A DNA stretch of 64,000 nucleotides from Avena insularis (taxonomy: Eukaryota; Streptophyta; Magnoliopsida; Poales; Poaceae). Of the stretch, positions 22,627 through 34,337 are shown in pieces. Every line of letters begins with the position of its first letter. Positions within the stretch are counted from its first letter, which is position 1. The position numbers and the translations under genes were made by a program. Under the pieces are notes generated by a model, which was given only the letters and a program-made list of their open reading frames with translations, ran no database searches and was not told the origin of the DNA. The DNA is taken from assembly GCA_023614405.1 (NCBI GenBank), contig CM042697.1, forward strand, positions 468,695,792 to 468,759,791, in the 5' to 3' direction.

Positions 22627-25600
22627 TGTAGAGGGAGTGTCCCACCCTTATTTCAACATAAGGTGGTGTCCCCTGTGTTTACAATGCTAGTCCCTGGATC
22701 AATAGCTAGCATCCACAGTTAAGATGTAATATCCAGAAACAAAGGTCATAATACAACTTTATAACCAGGAATAACATAATTTTATTACATCTTACATAGC
22801 TCATTTGGCTATTACAATACATTGCAGCGAAATAACTATAAGCATGGGCTCCTTCATCATCAAAGTGCCACAGGCAGATGTTGGTTGTAGACTTTGTAAT
22901 CCTAATCAATCAATCTTCACTAAAATCAATCAAACCTGCAACATTACAAGTTACAGCCACAACGGTCAATACATTTGAATTGTATTGGCAAGTGATACTA
23001 TGGTAATATAGTGGAGTCTAACATCTATATGCATTTGGCTAAGTGGAGTTGAGGCTTGCATTGCTCAAAATAGATTTTTCTTATCATTTTGAAAACACTA
23101 AGTTTTTGTTTTGACAAAATCTTTTCCAAGGCATCTCTCAATCAAAGATTGAAGACTTCAAACAACCCTTGTTCAAACACAAGATTTTAACTTAGAAATT
23201 TGAATGATGAGATTCTTGATTGCTTCCATGTCTTGATGCTCAAATTGTCCTTTACCAGGGACATGGCTAAGTACTTAGATTTTACACTCTGCAGAGGTGG
23301 TGCACTTTCCCCACAAGACTTGGTTTCCCAAGACAAGATCTTTCAGAAGCCTTCCCTTAGACCAAAATGGACGCGCTCCAACCTATCAAACACTACCACC
23401 CATTGTCCATATGGCTAAGTTCTTGCAACCTATATGATCCAGGCAGAGCCCATAATGCCAAGTGGCTGCACTTGAAGCTTCTCAACATTTGTCATCTCAA
23501 ATCTCTTTGTTCCTGGGTGGCCATCCACAAGTGAGATACACAAGGTAAACCATAGACATGGGCCTTGTGAACCACTCAACACAAACCATTCCTTCCATTC
23601 CACCCAGGTAGTTCATTAACTTAGTTGTTTTATTAAACAAAACACAAGTCATCAGACTTAGAAATTTTTCCATAGTATGAATATATTTCCACCCTTGTTT
23701 TATATTAGCTAAGCTAAGCATGATAGTAGTAGGAGTCTTAACTTAGGAAGTAATCCAATAAGGTTTCATCTACTAGGTTTTCCTAAAGCAAGGTTTACAC
23801 TTAGCAAAAGTTCCATGCAAGTTTTACTTAGAGAAAAACACTAATGCATAGAGAAAGTAATGGGACAAAAATATATGAAGCGTAACTTGCCTTTTTGGTA
23901 GAGGGTATAGGTTCACTCCTTGTCCTTGCAACAATCACACTCTTCAAGTCACTACAAGTTAATCAATCAAGGCACAAATTCAATCTACCAATCAAGCAAA
24001 ACAACACATAAAATTATAAAGTCAAAGTAATGCATGCAAGCATGCCAAGCTTTGTTTTGTTTGAAAAAGTGGTTCCTAATGGGTCATAAACATTTGAAAA
24101 CACTTATTGGTCATTTTGTAATGTGTCAAAGTCATTTGCAAAAGTTTTCACTTTGTAAACCATTTTCAAAACCAAGTATCATTTTATGTGGTGTAGAAAT
24201 ATTTTTACTAAGGCATTAATCCATAGGGTTCACCAAAATATGTTTTCAAACCATAAAACTTGGGGTTTGGGGTCAGTGAGTTTTAAAACAAAACATTTTC
24301 CAAAGGTTTTCTTCCAAAACCATTTTTAATAAATAAACCACATTTCTATTTGACTAGAAATGGTTTTAAATCAAAGAATCATTATTTTGTTCCACCAAAT
24401 TCATTTTTGAATCCACAAAGTGTTTCCTAGGGTCAGTAGGTTCCAAAATACTCCATTTGCACAAGATTTCATCCCCAAATTCATTTTTAAACAATTTTTA
24501 TAATCTTAACAAGCATACAAATGTTTATGCAAAAACAAACATTTTTCTAGAAGCTTTTTGCTAAACCAAGGGCATGGTTGGATAGGGATTGTTCTCCTGA
24601 TTTCAACGATATAAAGTTTGCAAAATTTGGACGTGTGGTTTGAAAGTTACACCAATTACAAATTTGCATTCTAATCAGATCAAAATTCTGTTTTAAAACG
24701 AATCCAGTCCACGTGGCAATTTCTGATTGGGTGGTACCGATTCGTGTGGATCGAAGTGACGCACCAGGATTAAAAGGGCAACGGCTCAGATCAACGTGTA
24801 CCCCTTCGTTTAAGTGAACTATCCTATCGCCCGATCTGGATCTAACGGCTCGATGGCTCGACCGAAGTTGGCGGCTGCGGTGGCTCGGCGGCGGCGGCTT
24901 TGGCGGTGGCGTTGCCGGCGATGCAGGAAGCGGAAGAGGAAAAGGGGATGCTCACCGAGTTCGTGAAGTGACGCTGATGCTCAACTCGCTTGCGGTTTGT
25001 CAGGGGGCGCACTGGTTCAGTCGTGATTCCTTGCCGGAGTTGAGAACGGCGTCAGGTGGTCCTGGTTGTGGTCGGAGGCGATGCTATAGATCACGCGGAG
25101 GCAAACAGAGGGCAAGGTTAGCTGCGCAAGGTCAGTGCGGTGACGCGTGCGTGAAAGAGAAGAGGAGGGGCGGTCGGATACTACCTGGGGACGTCGTCGG
25201 AGAAGAACCAGACGGCGGCGCTGGCTCGAGGAAGACGTTGCCGACGCTCAGGGACGCGCGCGAGTGAGCTACGACTGCAGAGAGGTCTGCTGGGGGATGC
25301 TGATCACAGTTGCGTGCTCGAGGAGGCAGGAGGGGGCGTGTGCTGGCCGGAATCGGCGAGGAGGGTCGTCGGAGACAGAGGGAGTGTAGGGCAAAATTCC
25401 TCGGCCTGGGGGGCGTGCTTGAGGGAGGAGTCAGAGGGGAACGAGAGAGGATGCGCTGGCGTTTAAAGGGGCATGGTTACTGCGAGTGATGGTGGCTGCG
25501 TTATGACGAAATCAAGTCGCGAAATCAAAGCAGAAAACGGGGATGAACTGGTCGCTGCGGTGAGGACGATGAACAGGAGGGGTGGGTCCTGGCTGTCTGC

Positions 25601-26681
25601 GAGAGAGGGAGCTCGAGTGTGGGGTCCAGTCGGTGTCTCGCGGTTGCTACAGGTGAAGAAAACAGTTGAGGCGAGGTGAGGTGGGCTAGGTGGGCTGTTG
25701 GGCTGGCTCAGTTGGGTCAGGTCCGTTTCCCTATTTTTTTTCTGTCTGATTGTTTTATCTTTTCTATTTCTATTTACTGATTTGAAATTCAAACAAACAA
25801 TCCAATCAACCAAATCAATTCAAACAAACACCACACTACACAACTTTTGAACTTGGTTCTGTTCAGTAGCAATATCCAAAATTCCAATAAAATAATATTT
25901 TTAATCATTTTAGGATCCATTCATTATTTAAATAAAATGGACCTTTTGTTATTTAATCAAATAGGGTTTGATTTATTTAATAAAATCTTCATTTGAAACC
26001 CAAATATTTTCAAAACCAAATCAGTAGGTTTTATTTGAAAGTAAAGAATACTTGGGAAGCTTGTTTAAAACAAAATAACAATTTAATTTTAGGTTCCATT
26101 AATAATTATAAAATGGACCTTAGTTATTAAATCAAATAGGATTTATTTTATTAAAATATTTATTTTGAAATCTAAAATAAAACCAAAACACTTCAGTAGG
26201 TTTTATTTAAGAAAACAAAATAAAATACTTAGAAAAACTTATTTAAAATAAATAAATAAGTTTTAGTGTTTATTTAAAATGGGAAGGGCCTTTACTTAAA
26301 TAAAATTGGATATTAAATCCTTATTATTTTATTTAAATAAACCTTTGCTATTTGTAATCAAAACAAAACATTTTATTTCAAAATCTTGGCCAAGGTTTAA
26401 TTTGGCTTTATAAAATAATCTTTATTTATAAAACTACCTTTTCATTTGAAATTCAAATCTTTTTATTAAAAGATCCAAAAAAATAGTAATTTTAACTATT
26501 TTGAAGTTTATTGTTTATTTGTCTTTTTAAATCCCTTTAGGATTTTATTTGATCCAAATGGGTTTTGAAAGTTCCCAATTGGACTCAAAAAGTTTCTTCT
26601 CACCCTGAAAATCAACAAAGTTTTATTTTATTCATTTATTTTTTTCACATTACAAGATTTGGAAAATCTTGGGATGTGACA
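22627..26681 (-). repeat. 3' LTR of the long-LTR element
   Basis: The 4055-bp LTR is compositionally split: an AT-rich arm (about 25800-26660), a GC-rich island (about 24830-25700) and a moderate arm (22627-24800). It is almost identical to 28257-32170, with only two substitutions noted over the first 800 bases, so the insertion is young. It keeps a 160-bp segment (about 25384-25543), including a 'gtttaaaggg' TATA-like box, that the other LTR has lost. The frames in the GC-rich island are duplicated in both LTRs and have no recognisable product. Confidence 0.9.
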
Positions 26682-26700
26682 GGCTACCACCCTTAAAATA
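26682..26700 (-). other. Polypurine tract of the long-LTR element
   Basis: The minus strand reads TTTTAAGGGTGGTAGCC directly before the 3' LTR start TGTCACATCC. The GGGACGAGATTTATTTTAAGG context is typical of grass Gypsy elements and supports Gypsy ancestry. Confidence 0.7.
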
Positions 26701-26867
26701 AATCTCGTCCCGAGATTTGGGAAGGTTAGGGTTACAAGTTGGCTCAAGGCATCTAGGGTACTACCACCCTTAAAAATTTTCAAACTAAATTACATCTTGG
26801 CTTGCTTGGAATCCTGGGGAAAACTTCTCTGGAAAGCATCTGCATTGAGTCCTTTGTTTCCACACTC

Positions 26868-27053
26868 TCATGGGCCAAGGTTGAGATTTTCCATAGGCTT
26901 GTTCAACTTGTTCATCATCTTTTCTGGACAATTTTTTTTACATAGTGGCCTGGTTCCTTGCATTTGAAACATATCACTTGGCTGATATCTTTCTTTTCCT
27001 TTGGTATCATCGCCTCTTATTTGTTTCTTTGGTTCTTCTTCTTTTCTGGGCAT
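26868..27053 (-). pseudogene. Second zinc-knuckle segment of the LARD gag, frameshifted
   Basis: In one minus-strand frame the sequence gives CFKCKEPGHYVKK, the first part of a CCHC knuckle. The closing Cys (NCPEKMMNK) is in another frame. The switch falls in an A-run (26932-26939 on the minus strand), so a homopolymer length change probably broke it. It lies just downstream of the intact knuckle of the 27017-27583 frame and looks like a duplicate of it. Confidence 0.65.
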
Positions 27054-27583
27054 TTATTGGCATAATGTCCCATCTCTTTGCATTTGAAACATTGCACTTG
27101 TGTAATATCCTTCTTGCTAGTGTTGGGGCATTTCTTCTTCTTCTTTTTGGGTCTCTCCAAAGCTAGGAGTTCTTCTAGTTCTTGTTCTTCATAGGTGGGA
27201 GATCTTTCTCTCTTCTTGGGGCATTGGTCTTCATGCTCCTTGGATGCATGTTCCTTGTCTCTAAAAATATTGCTAGCTTGGGTTCCTTCTAAAATAACAT
27301 CTTTGTTGACATAAACTCCTTGGGAAGAGTTTTCTCCCATGTTGATCATTTGAGTAACCAATCCTTGCAACAATTGGGATTGAAGTTTCAAAATTCTTTG
27401 TATGACTGGGTCTAGTCCATTGTTGTTGGCTAAAAGCTGAGTTGTCTCTTGGCTCAACTGGTTTTGGGTTGCTATAAGTTCTTTCATGTTGTCCTCTTGG
27501 TTGTTGTTGTTGTCATCAACCTTGATGTTGGAGTCTCTTGGAGTAGTCATTTGTTTGGGTTGGATTGGGATTAGAATATGCAA
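27017..27583 (-). CDS. Short gag-like protein with one CCHC zinc knuckle (non-autonomous element)
   Basis: The 188-codon frame opens at 27583, with a likelier start at the internal Met of MTTPRDSNIK (27550). The N-terminal half is Asn/Gln-rich (NNNNQEDNMKEL, QNQLSQETTQLL) and predicted helical. Residues about 130-155 are basic and acidic (KKRERSPTYEEQELEELL, KKKKKK). The C-terminus has CFKCKEMGHYANKC (CX2CX4HX4C), the nucleocapsid zinc knuckle that binds RNA. The usual capsid (Retrotrans_gag) domain, protease, reverse transcriptase and integrase are absent. It is the only protein-coding frame of the element's 1.6-kb interior. It may help package element RNA or be a passive remnant; function is not shown. 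Confidence 0.6.
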   Translation of the reverse strand: MHILIPIQPKQMTTPRDSNIKVDDNNNNQEDNMKELIATQNQLSQETTQLLANNNGLDPVIQRILKLQSQLLQGLVTQMINMGENSSQGVYVNKDVILEGTQASNIFRDKEHASKEHEDQCPKKRERSPTYEEQELEELLALERPKKKKKKCPNTSKKDITQVQCFKCKEMGHYANKCPEKKKNQRNK

Positions 27584-28242
27584 GATATTTCTAGGGATTA
27601 ATTCTAATCACACACATTACAATTCACACAAGCAATGTGCAAGCAATCACAAACAAACATTCCACTCAAACAACAAAGTTCAAGTACATTTTTAGGCAAC
27701 AAAATATTTTTGTTACACCACATAAGTTGGTGGGTTTGACTTAACTAAAATATGGTGGTCCATCTATATGGTTCACTTGTGATCTTTCCATCCTTCTTGG
27801 TTGATTCTTCTTGCATGAGATCATGGTTTCCTTGAGGAAAACTCTTGGTCACAAATCTTCAAAGGTGATGATGGTTCCTTCTAACTTGTGTTTCCTTAGT
27901 CTCCAAATCTTGAGCAAAATTCCTTGTCTCACTTGTGTTCCTTAGTGACATCCAAGATTGAAGTCCTTGGTGAACATGCTGAAGATGTTGAAGTCATTAG
28001 AGTTTGAAGATGTTGAAGTCATTAGAGTTGATGGAGTCCTTTGCACATGGTGAAGTCTTTGGTCATGGGGTAGGTTTTTCCATCAAGTTTGAAATAGGGG
28101 AGAGGTAGAGTTGAAACCAAAATGGTTGAGGAAAAGGATTTACAAGTTTGTTTTGTAAATAAGTTTTGGAACAAGTATAACTCCTATTTTTCTAAGGGGT
28201 TTTGTCCAATCCTAGGTTTACAAATCCTACAGGCAACACAAT

Positions 28243-28254
28243 GCTCTGATACCA
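28243..28254 (-). other. Primer binding site of the long-LTR element
   Basis: The minus strand reads TGGTATCAGAGC, complementary to the initiator Met-tRNA 3' end, two bases from the LTR end at 28257. Confidence 0.9.
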
Positions 28255-28256
28255 TC

Positions 28257-31200
28257 TGTAGAGGGAGTGTCCCACCCTTATTTCAACATAAGGTGGTGTC
28301 CCCTGTGTTTACAATGCTAGTCCCTGGATCAATAGCTAGCATCCACAGTTAAGATGTAATATCCAGAAACAAAGGTCATAATACAACTTTATAACCAGGA
28401 ATAACATAATTTTATTACATCTTACATAGCTCATTTGGCTATTACAATACATTGCAGCGAAATAACTATAAGCATGGGCTCCTTCATCATCAAAGTGCCA
28501 CAGGCAGATGTTGGTTGTAGACTTTGTAATCCTAATCAATCAATCTTCACTAAAATCAATCAAACCTGCAACATTACAAGTTACAGCCACAACGGTCAAT
28601 ACATTTGAATTGTATTGGCAAGTGATACTATGGTAATATAGTGGAGTCTAACATCTATATGCATTTGGCTAAGTGGAGTTGAGGCTTGCATTGCTCAAAA
28701 TAGATTTTTCTTATCATTTTGAAAACACTAAGTTTTTGTTTTGACAAAATCTTTTCCAAGGCATCTCTCAATCAAAGATTGAAGACTTCAAACAACCCTT
28801 GTTCAAACACAAGATTTTAACTTAGAAATTTGAATGATGAGATTCTTGATTGCTTCCATGTCTTGATGCTCAAATTGTCCTTTACCAGGGACATGGCTAA
28901 GTACTTAGATTTTACACTCTGCAGAGGTGGTGCACTTTCCCCACAAGACTTGGTTTCCCAAGACAAGATCTTTCAGAAGCCTTCCCTTATACCAAAATGG
29001 ACGCGCTCCAACCTATCAAACACTACCACCCACTGTCCATATGGCTAAGTTCTTGCAACCTATATGATCCAGGCAGAGCCCATAATGCCAAGTGGCTGCA
29101 CTTGAAGCTTCTCAACATTTGTCATCTCAAATCTCTTTGTTCCTGGGTGGCCATCCACAAGTGAGATACACAAGGTAAACCATAGACATGGGCCTTGTGA
29201 ACCACTCAACACAAACCATTCCTTCCATTCCACCCAGGTAGTTCATTAACTTAGTTGTTTTATTAAACAAAAACACAAGTCCTCAGACTTAGAAATTTTT
29301 CCATAGTATGAATATATTTCCACCCTTGTTTTATATTAGCTAAGCTAAGCATGATAGTAGTAGGAGTCTTAACTTAGGAAGTAATCCAATAAGGTTTCAT
29401 CTACTAGGTTTTCCTAAAGCAAGGTTTACACTTAGCAAAAGTTCCATGCAAGTTTTACTTAGAGAAAAACACTAATGCATAGAGAAAGTAATGGGACAAA
29501 AAGATATGAAGCATCACTTGCCTTTTTGGTAGAGGGTATAGGTTCACTCCTTGTCCTTGCAACAATCACACTCTTCAAGTCACTACAAGTTAATCAATCA
29601 AGGCACAAACTCAATCTACCAATCAAGCAAAACAACACATAAAATTATAAAGTCAAAGTAATGCATGCAAGCATGCCAAGCTTTGTTTTGTTTGAAAAAG
29701 TGGTTCCTAATGGGTCATAAACATTTGAAAACACTTATTGGTCATTTTGTAATGTGGCAAAGTCATTTGCAAAAGTTTTCACTTTGTAAACCATTTTCAA
29801 AACCAAGTATCATTTTATGTGGTGTAGAAATATTTTTACTAAGGCATTAATCCATAGGGTTCACCAAAATATGTTTTCAAACCATAAAACTTGGGGTTTG
29901 GGGTCAGTGAGTTTTAAAACAAAACATTTTCCAGAGGTTTTCTTCAAAAACCATTTTTAATAAATAAACCACATTTCTATTTGACTAGAAATGGTTTTAA
30001 ATCAAAGAATCATTATTTTGTTCCACCAAATTCATTTTTGAATCCACAAAGTGTTTCCTAGGGTCAGTAGGTTCCAAAATACTCCATTTGCACAAGATTT
30101 CATCCCCAAATTCATTTTTAAACAATTTTTATAATCTTAACAAGCATACAAATGTTTCTGCAAAAACAAACATTTTTCCAGAAGCTTTTTGCTAAACCAA
30201 GGGCATGGTTGGCTAGGGCTTGTTCTCCTGATTTCAACGATATAAAGTTTGCAAAATTTGGACGTGTGGTTTGAAAGTTACACCAATTACAAATTTGCAT
30301 TCTAATCAGATCAAAATTCTGTTTTAAAATGAATCCAGTCCACGTGGCAGTTTCTGATTGGGTGGTACCGATTCGTGTGGATCGAGTGATACAGACCATA
30401 GGATTAAAAGGGGCAGGTGCGGCTCAGATCAACGCGTACCCCTTCGTTTAAGTAAACTATCCTATCGCTCTGATCTGGATCTAACGGCTCCCAGTGGCTC
30501 GACCAGAAGTTGGCGGCGCTGCGGTGGCTACTGGCGGCGGAGCGGCCTGGCGGTGGCGTTGCCGGCGATGCAGGAAGCGGAAGAGGAAAAGGGGATGCTC
30601 ACCAAGTTCGTGAAGTGACGCTGATGCTCAACTCGCTTGCGGTTTGTCAGGGGGCGCACTGGTTCAGTCGTGATTCCTTGCCGGAGTTGAGAATGGCGTC
30701 AGGTGGTCCTGGTTGTGGTCGGAGGCGACGCTACAGATCATGCGGAGGCAAACAGAGGGCAAGGTTAGCTGCGCAAGGTCAGTGCGGTGACGCGTGCGTG
30801 AAAGAGAAGAGGAGGGGCGGTCGGATACTACCTGGGGACGTCGTCGGAGAAGAACCAGACGGCGGCGCTGGCTCGAGGAAGACGTTGCCGATGCTCAGGG
30901 ACGCGCGCGAGTGAGCTACGACTGCAGAGAGGTCCGCTGGGGGATGCTGATCACAGCTGCGTGCTCGAGGAGGCAGGAGGGGGCGTGTGCTGGCCGGAAT
31001 TGGCGAGGAGGGTCGTCGGAGACAGAGGGATGAACTGGTCGCTGCGGTGAGGACGATGAACAGGAGGGGTGGGTCCTGGCTGTCTGCGAGAGAGGGAGCT
31101 CGAGTGTGGGGTCCAACGTCGGTGTACTCATGGTTGCTACAGCGTGAAGAAAAACGCAGTTGAGCGGTGAGGTGGGCTAGGTGGGCTATTGGGCTGGCTC

Positions 31201-32170
31201 AGTTGGGTCAGGTCCGTTTTCCTATTTTTTCTGTCTGATTGTTTTATCTTTTCTATTTCTATTTACTGATTTGAAATTCAAACAAACAATCCATTCAACC
31301 AAATCAATTCAAACAAACCCCACACTACACAACTTTTGAACTTGGTTCTGTTTAGTAGCAATATCCAAAATTCCAATAAAATAATATTTTTAATCATTTT
31401 AGGATCCATTCATTATTTAAATAAAATGGACCTTTTGTTATTTAATCAAATAGGGTTTGATTTATTTAATAAAATCTTCATTTGAAACCCAAATATTTTC
31501 AAAACCAAATCAGTAGGTTTTATTTGAAAGTAAAGAATACTTGGGAAGCTTGTTTAAAACAAAATAACAATTTAATTTTAGGTTCCATTAATAATTATAA
31601 AATGGACCTTAGTTATTAAATCAAATAGGATTTATTTTATTAAAATATTTATTTTGAAATCTAAAATAAAACCAAAACACTTCAGTAGGTTTTATTTAAG
31701 AAAACAAAATAAAATACTTAGAAAAACTTATTTAAAATAAATAAATAAGTTTTAGTGTTTATTTAAAATGGGAAGGGCCTTTACTTAAATAAAATTGGAT
31801 ATTAAATCCTTATTATTTTATTTAAATAAACCTTTGCTATTTGTAATCAAAACAAAACATTTTATTTCAAAATCTTGGCCAAGGTTTAATTTGGCTTTAT
31901 AAAATAATCTTTATTTATAAAACTACCTTTTCATTTGAAATTCAAATCTTTTTATTAAAAGATCCAAAAAAATAGTAATTTTAACTATTTTGAAGTTTAT
32001 TGTTTATTTGTCTTTTTAAATCCCTTTAGGATTTTATTTGATCCAAATGGGTTTTGAAAGTTCCCAATTGGACTCAAAAAGTTTCTTCTCACCCTGAAAA
32101 TCAACAAAGTTTTATTTTATTCATTTATTTTTTTCACATTACAAGATTTGGAAAATCTTGGGATGTGACA
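28257..32170 (-). repeat. 5' LTR of the long-LTR element, with a 160-bp deletion
   Basis: Nearly identical to 22627-26681. At about 31030 the sequence runs 'gacagaggga' directly into 'tgaactggtcgctg', whereas the other LTR has 160 extra bases between these blocks. A shared GGGA/GGA at the joint indicates a microhomology deletion. As the right LTR is the 5' one, the promoter-bearing copy lost a TATA-like box. Confidence 0.9.
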
Positions 32171-32175
32171 TTATT

Positions 32176-34326
32176 CCTCCATAACACCGAGGATAAAAGG
32201 GTTTGTCGCTTGAAATGTGAAGTTTCTTAAAGAAGGAATTTTTCATAAATGTTAAGGGCATGTTTGATTCAAAGGATTTGTATAGGAAATTTGTAGGATT
32301 AAATCCTATAGGAAATTTTCCTATGGTGGTTGTTTGATTTGTAGGATTGATTCCTATAGGAAACTTTCGTAGGAAATCCTTTGCACTAGATTGCATAGGA
32401 AATCTAACATTCACCCAAAGCTCTTTCTTAGAATCCTTTGATGAAACCAAACAAACTTTGTTGCATGTGGGTTCCTATAGGATTGAAGTGGACATGACAT
32501 TGCAATCCTATGGTTTTCCTATTCCTTTGTTTTTCCTATCCTATGAATCAAACAAGCCCTAAGTGGGAGGACAATAGAACTTTGATAAGGTTAACGAACC
32601 TTAGCTAAATGTGCTGAGTTGCGGAGCGCCGGAAATGGTTCTGGAGGCTGCCATAATGCTCATAGCTTATGTGCCTCAAAGGTTGCGGTCACAGAGGTCT
32701 AAAGTTCCTATTGAACCAAGAAGGTCGGATAAACAATCAAATGATTGAGATTTGAGAGTAAATCATTATTGTTTGACAATGATTAACCGACTACAAAGAA
32801 GCGATGATGGGCCCTGACTCCGTCAAATGGCTTGAAGCCATAAAATCCGTGATAGTTCCATACACGATAAATCAAGTTTTGAACTTGGAAGACCCTCCGG
32901 AAAGGTGTAAAAACCTATCGGATTATTTGGATCTATAAAGAAACAGACATGGATGTTTCACATCTATGAAATAGTCGACATGTCGTAAAGTATTTTATGA
33001 CAATGTTCAAGGAGTTGACTATGACAAGATTTGATCTTTCATAGCGATATTTAGTCTGGACGGGTTAAAGTAGCAACCACTACATATAATTTGGTATATG
33101 GTAGATGAATAAACAAAACAAAGTTCTTCTAATAGAATGGTTACCTAGGACGTGTACATGACACGATCTAAATGGTTTTGTTAATTCAAAGGATGCTAAA
33201 AAGGGCATGCAAACTTCAATGGTTGAAGTAAGCATCACGGAGTTGGAATCTTCACCATGATGAAAAAGGAGTTTTTCATCAGGAGACGATGAAGATGCTT
33301 GCATTTGCAAGAAATTAAGTAGGAGCGCTAAGACATATTTCTAATACATTATGTGGAGGACATCTTGTTGATTAGAAATGTTGTATCTTTTATTGACAAA
33401 GGTTAAGAATTTCATTTCGATGAAATACTTAGGCAAAACCCGAATATTTAGCATGAATGTCTATAGTGGATAGACTGTGACACTAATATGGTTGTGCCAA
33501 ACGTACATATATGAGATATTGAAGGAGTTCAATATAGAAACGACAAGAAAAGGTTCTTGTCGCATGGAAAAGGAATTGAATCAAGATTCAAGTGTATCGA
33601 CACTTGATAAGTGAAACAAGATTCAAGTGCTTTGACACTTGATGAGTGAAATCACGAGAATGTTTTGATCAATCATACCATGATATGTACACATCCAGAT
33701 ATGTCCTATACTCTAAGTGTTATGAGCATATACCAGAATGAATCATAAAATGATCATTGGACTATAGTAAGGATATTCTTATGATCTTTTGGAAGAACTA
33801 AGAATATTATTGTGTAGATGTGACAAACAATTACAAATAATTCATTGTAAAGCGTTACATTGATACTAGTTTTGTCGCAAGATACAAATTAAGTTTGTCT
33901 CAATTTAAACTATGAGTGGTACGATGAAATGGAAAGGAGTTTTCATGATGGATTTGGATGTATTCCAAAGTTAAGACATTGTGACGAATACTACAAGAAA
34001 AGGAGGGAATTTGTGTCAAGTAGTTTGTTATCAAACTAAGGTGTTGTTCGCAACGGGCTAACACTAAAGATATATTGTACGACAATAGTATCGACATGGT
34101 TTAACCCCAAGGAACTAAAGGTCTCACCAAAATACCAAATTTATAAAATGCCATCTCATTGGAGAATGAGTGATGCGTGGAGACGCAAAGACATGCAAAT
34201 ACACACGGACCTGAAAGCATCAGATCTGTAGATTATGTTAACCACTTGGAGTTGCGTATATGGAACACCAGAAAGCCATAGGTGTTCAATACGCAAAGTT
34301 TTCAAACTAGATTATTGTCTCTATGC
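32176..34326 (+). pseudogene. Copia reverse transcriptase / RNase H remnants of the Angela-like element
   Basis: Copia RT landmarks can be read despite stops and frame changes. A counterpart of the RT N-terminal part lies at about 32830-33030, including a GVDYDE-like 'KELTMTRF' region. The catalytic YVDD box appears as YVED at 33350-33361, followed by ILLIRN. A block matching the conserved post-RT 'MICTRPDVSYALS' is at about 33677-33715 (MICTHPDMSYTLS). A MITE interrupts it at 32256-32559. The enzyme would copy element RNA to DNA; this copy is dead. Confidence 0.8.
32256..32559. mobile_element. Tourist-like MITE in the Copia pol remnant
   Basis: It runs from GGGCATGTTTGATTCAAAGG to CTATGAATCAAACAAGCCC, with TAA at 32253-32255 and 32560-32562; 304 bp. 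The interior is rich in 'cctataggaa' and its complement. No coding capacity. Related copies are at 61539-61825 (opposite orientation) and inside 13355-14016. Confidence 0.9.
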
Positions 34327-34337
34327 AAGTGGGAGAC
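34327..34337 (+). other. Polypurine tract of the Angela-like element
   Basis: AAGTGGGAGAC immediately precedes the 3' LTR start TGAAGGGAAT, as in the Angela/BARE group. Confidence 0.85.

Larger units (their letters stand above)
22627..32170 (-). mobile_element. Non-autonomous long-LTR (LARD-like) Gypsy derivative, minus orientation
   Basis: Target duplication TTATT is at 22622-22626 and 32171-32175. The LTRs are 22627-26681 (4055 bp, the 3' LTR) and 28257-32170 (3914 bp, the 5' LTR); the interior is only 1575 bp. On the minus strand the LTR runs TGTCACATCCCAAG...CCCTCTACA, followed by GA and PBS TGGTATCAGAGC. The 3' LTR is preceded by a purine-rich AAGGGTGGTAGCC. The interior encodes only a short gag-like protein with zinc knuckles. 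Very long LTRs and a tiny interior recall the LARD class (Sukkula-like), an inference from architecture. Confidence 0.9.

Noticed and set aside
24968..25389. Arg/Gly-rich frames repeated at 30510-31033
   Set aside because: They occur in the GC-rich island of both LTRs of one element; a two-copy occurrence simply follows LTR duplication.
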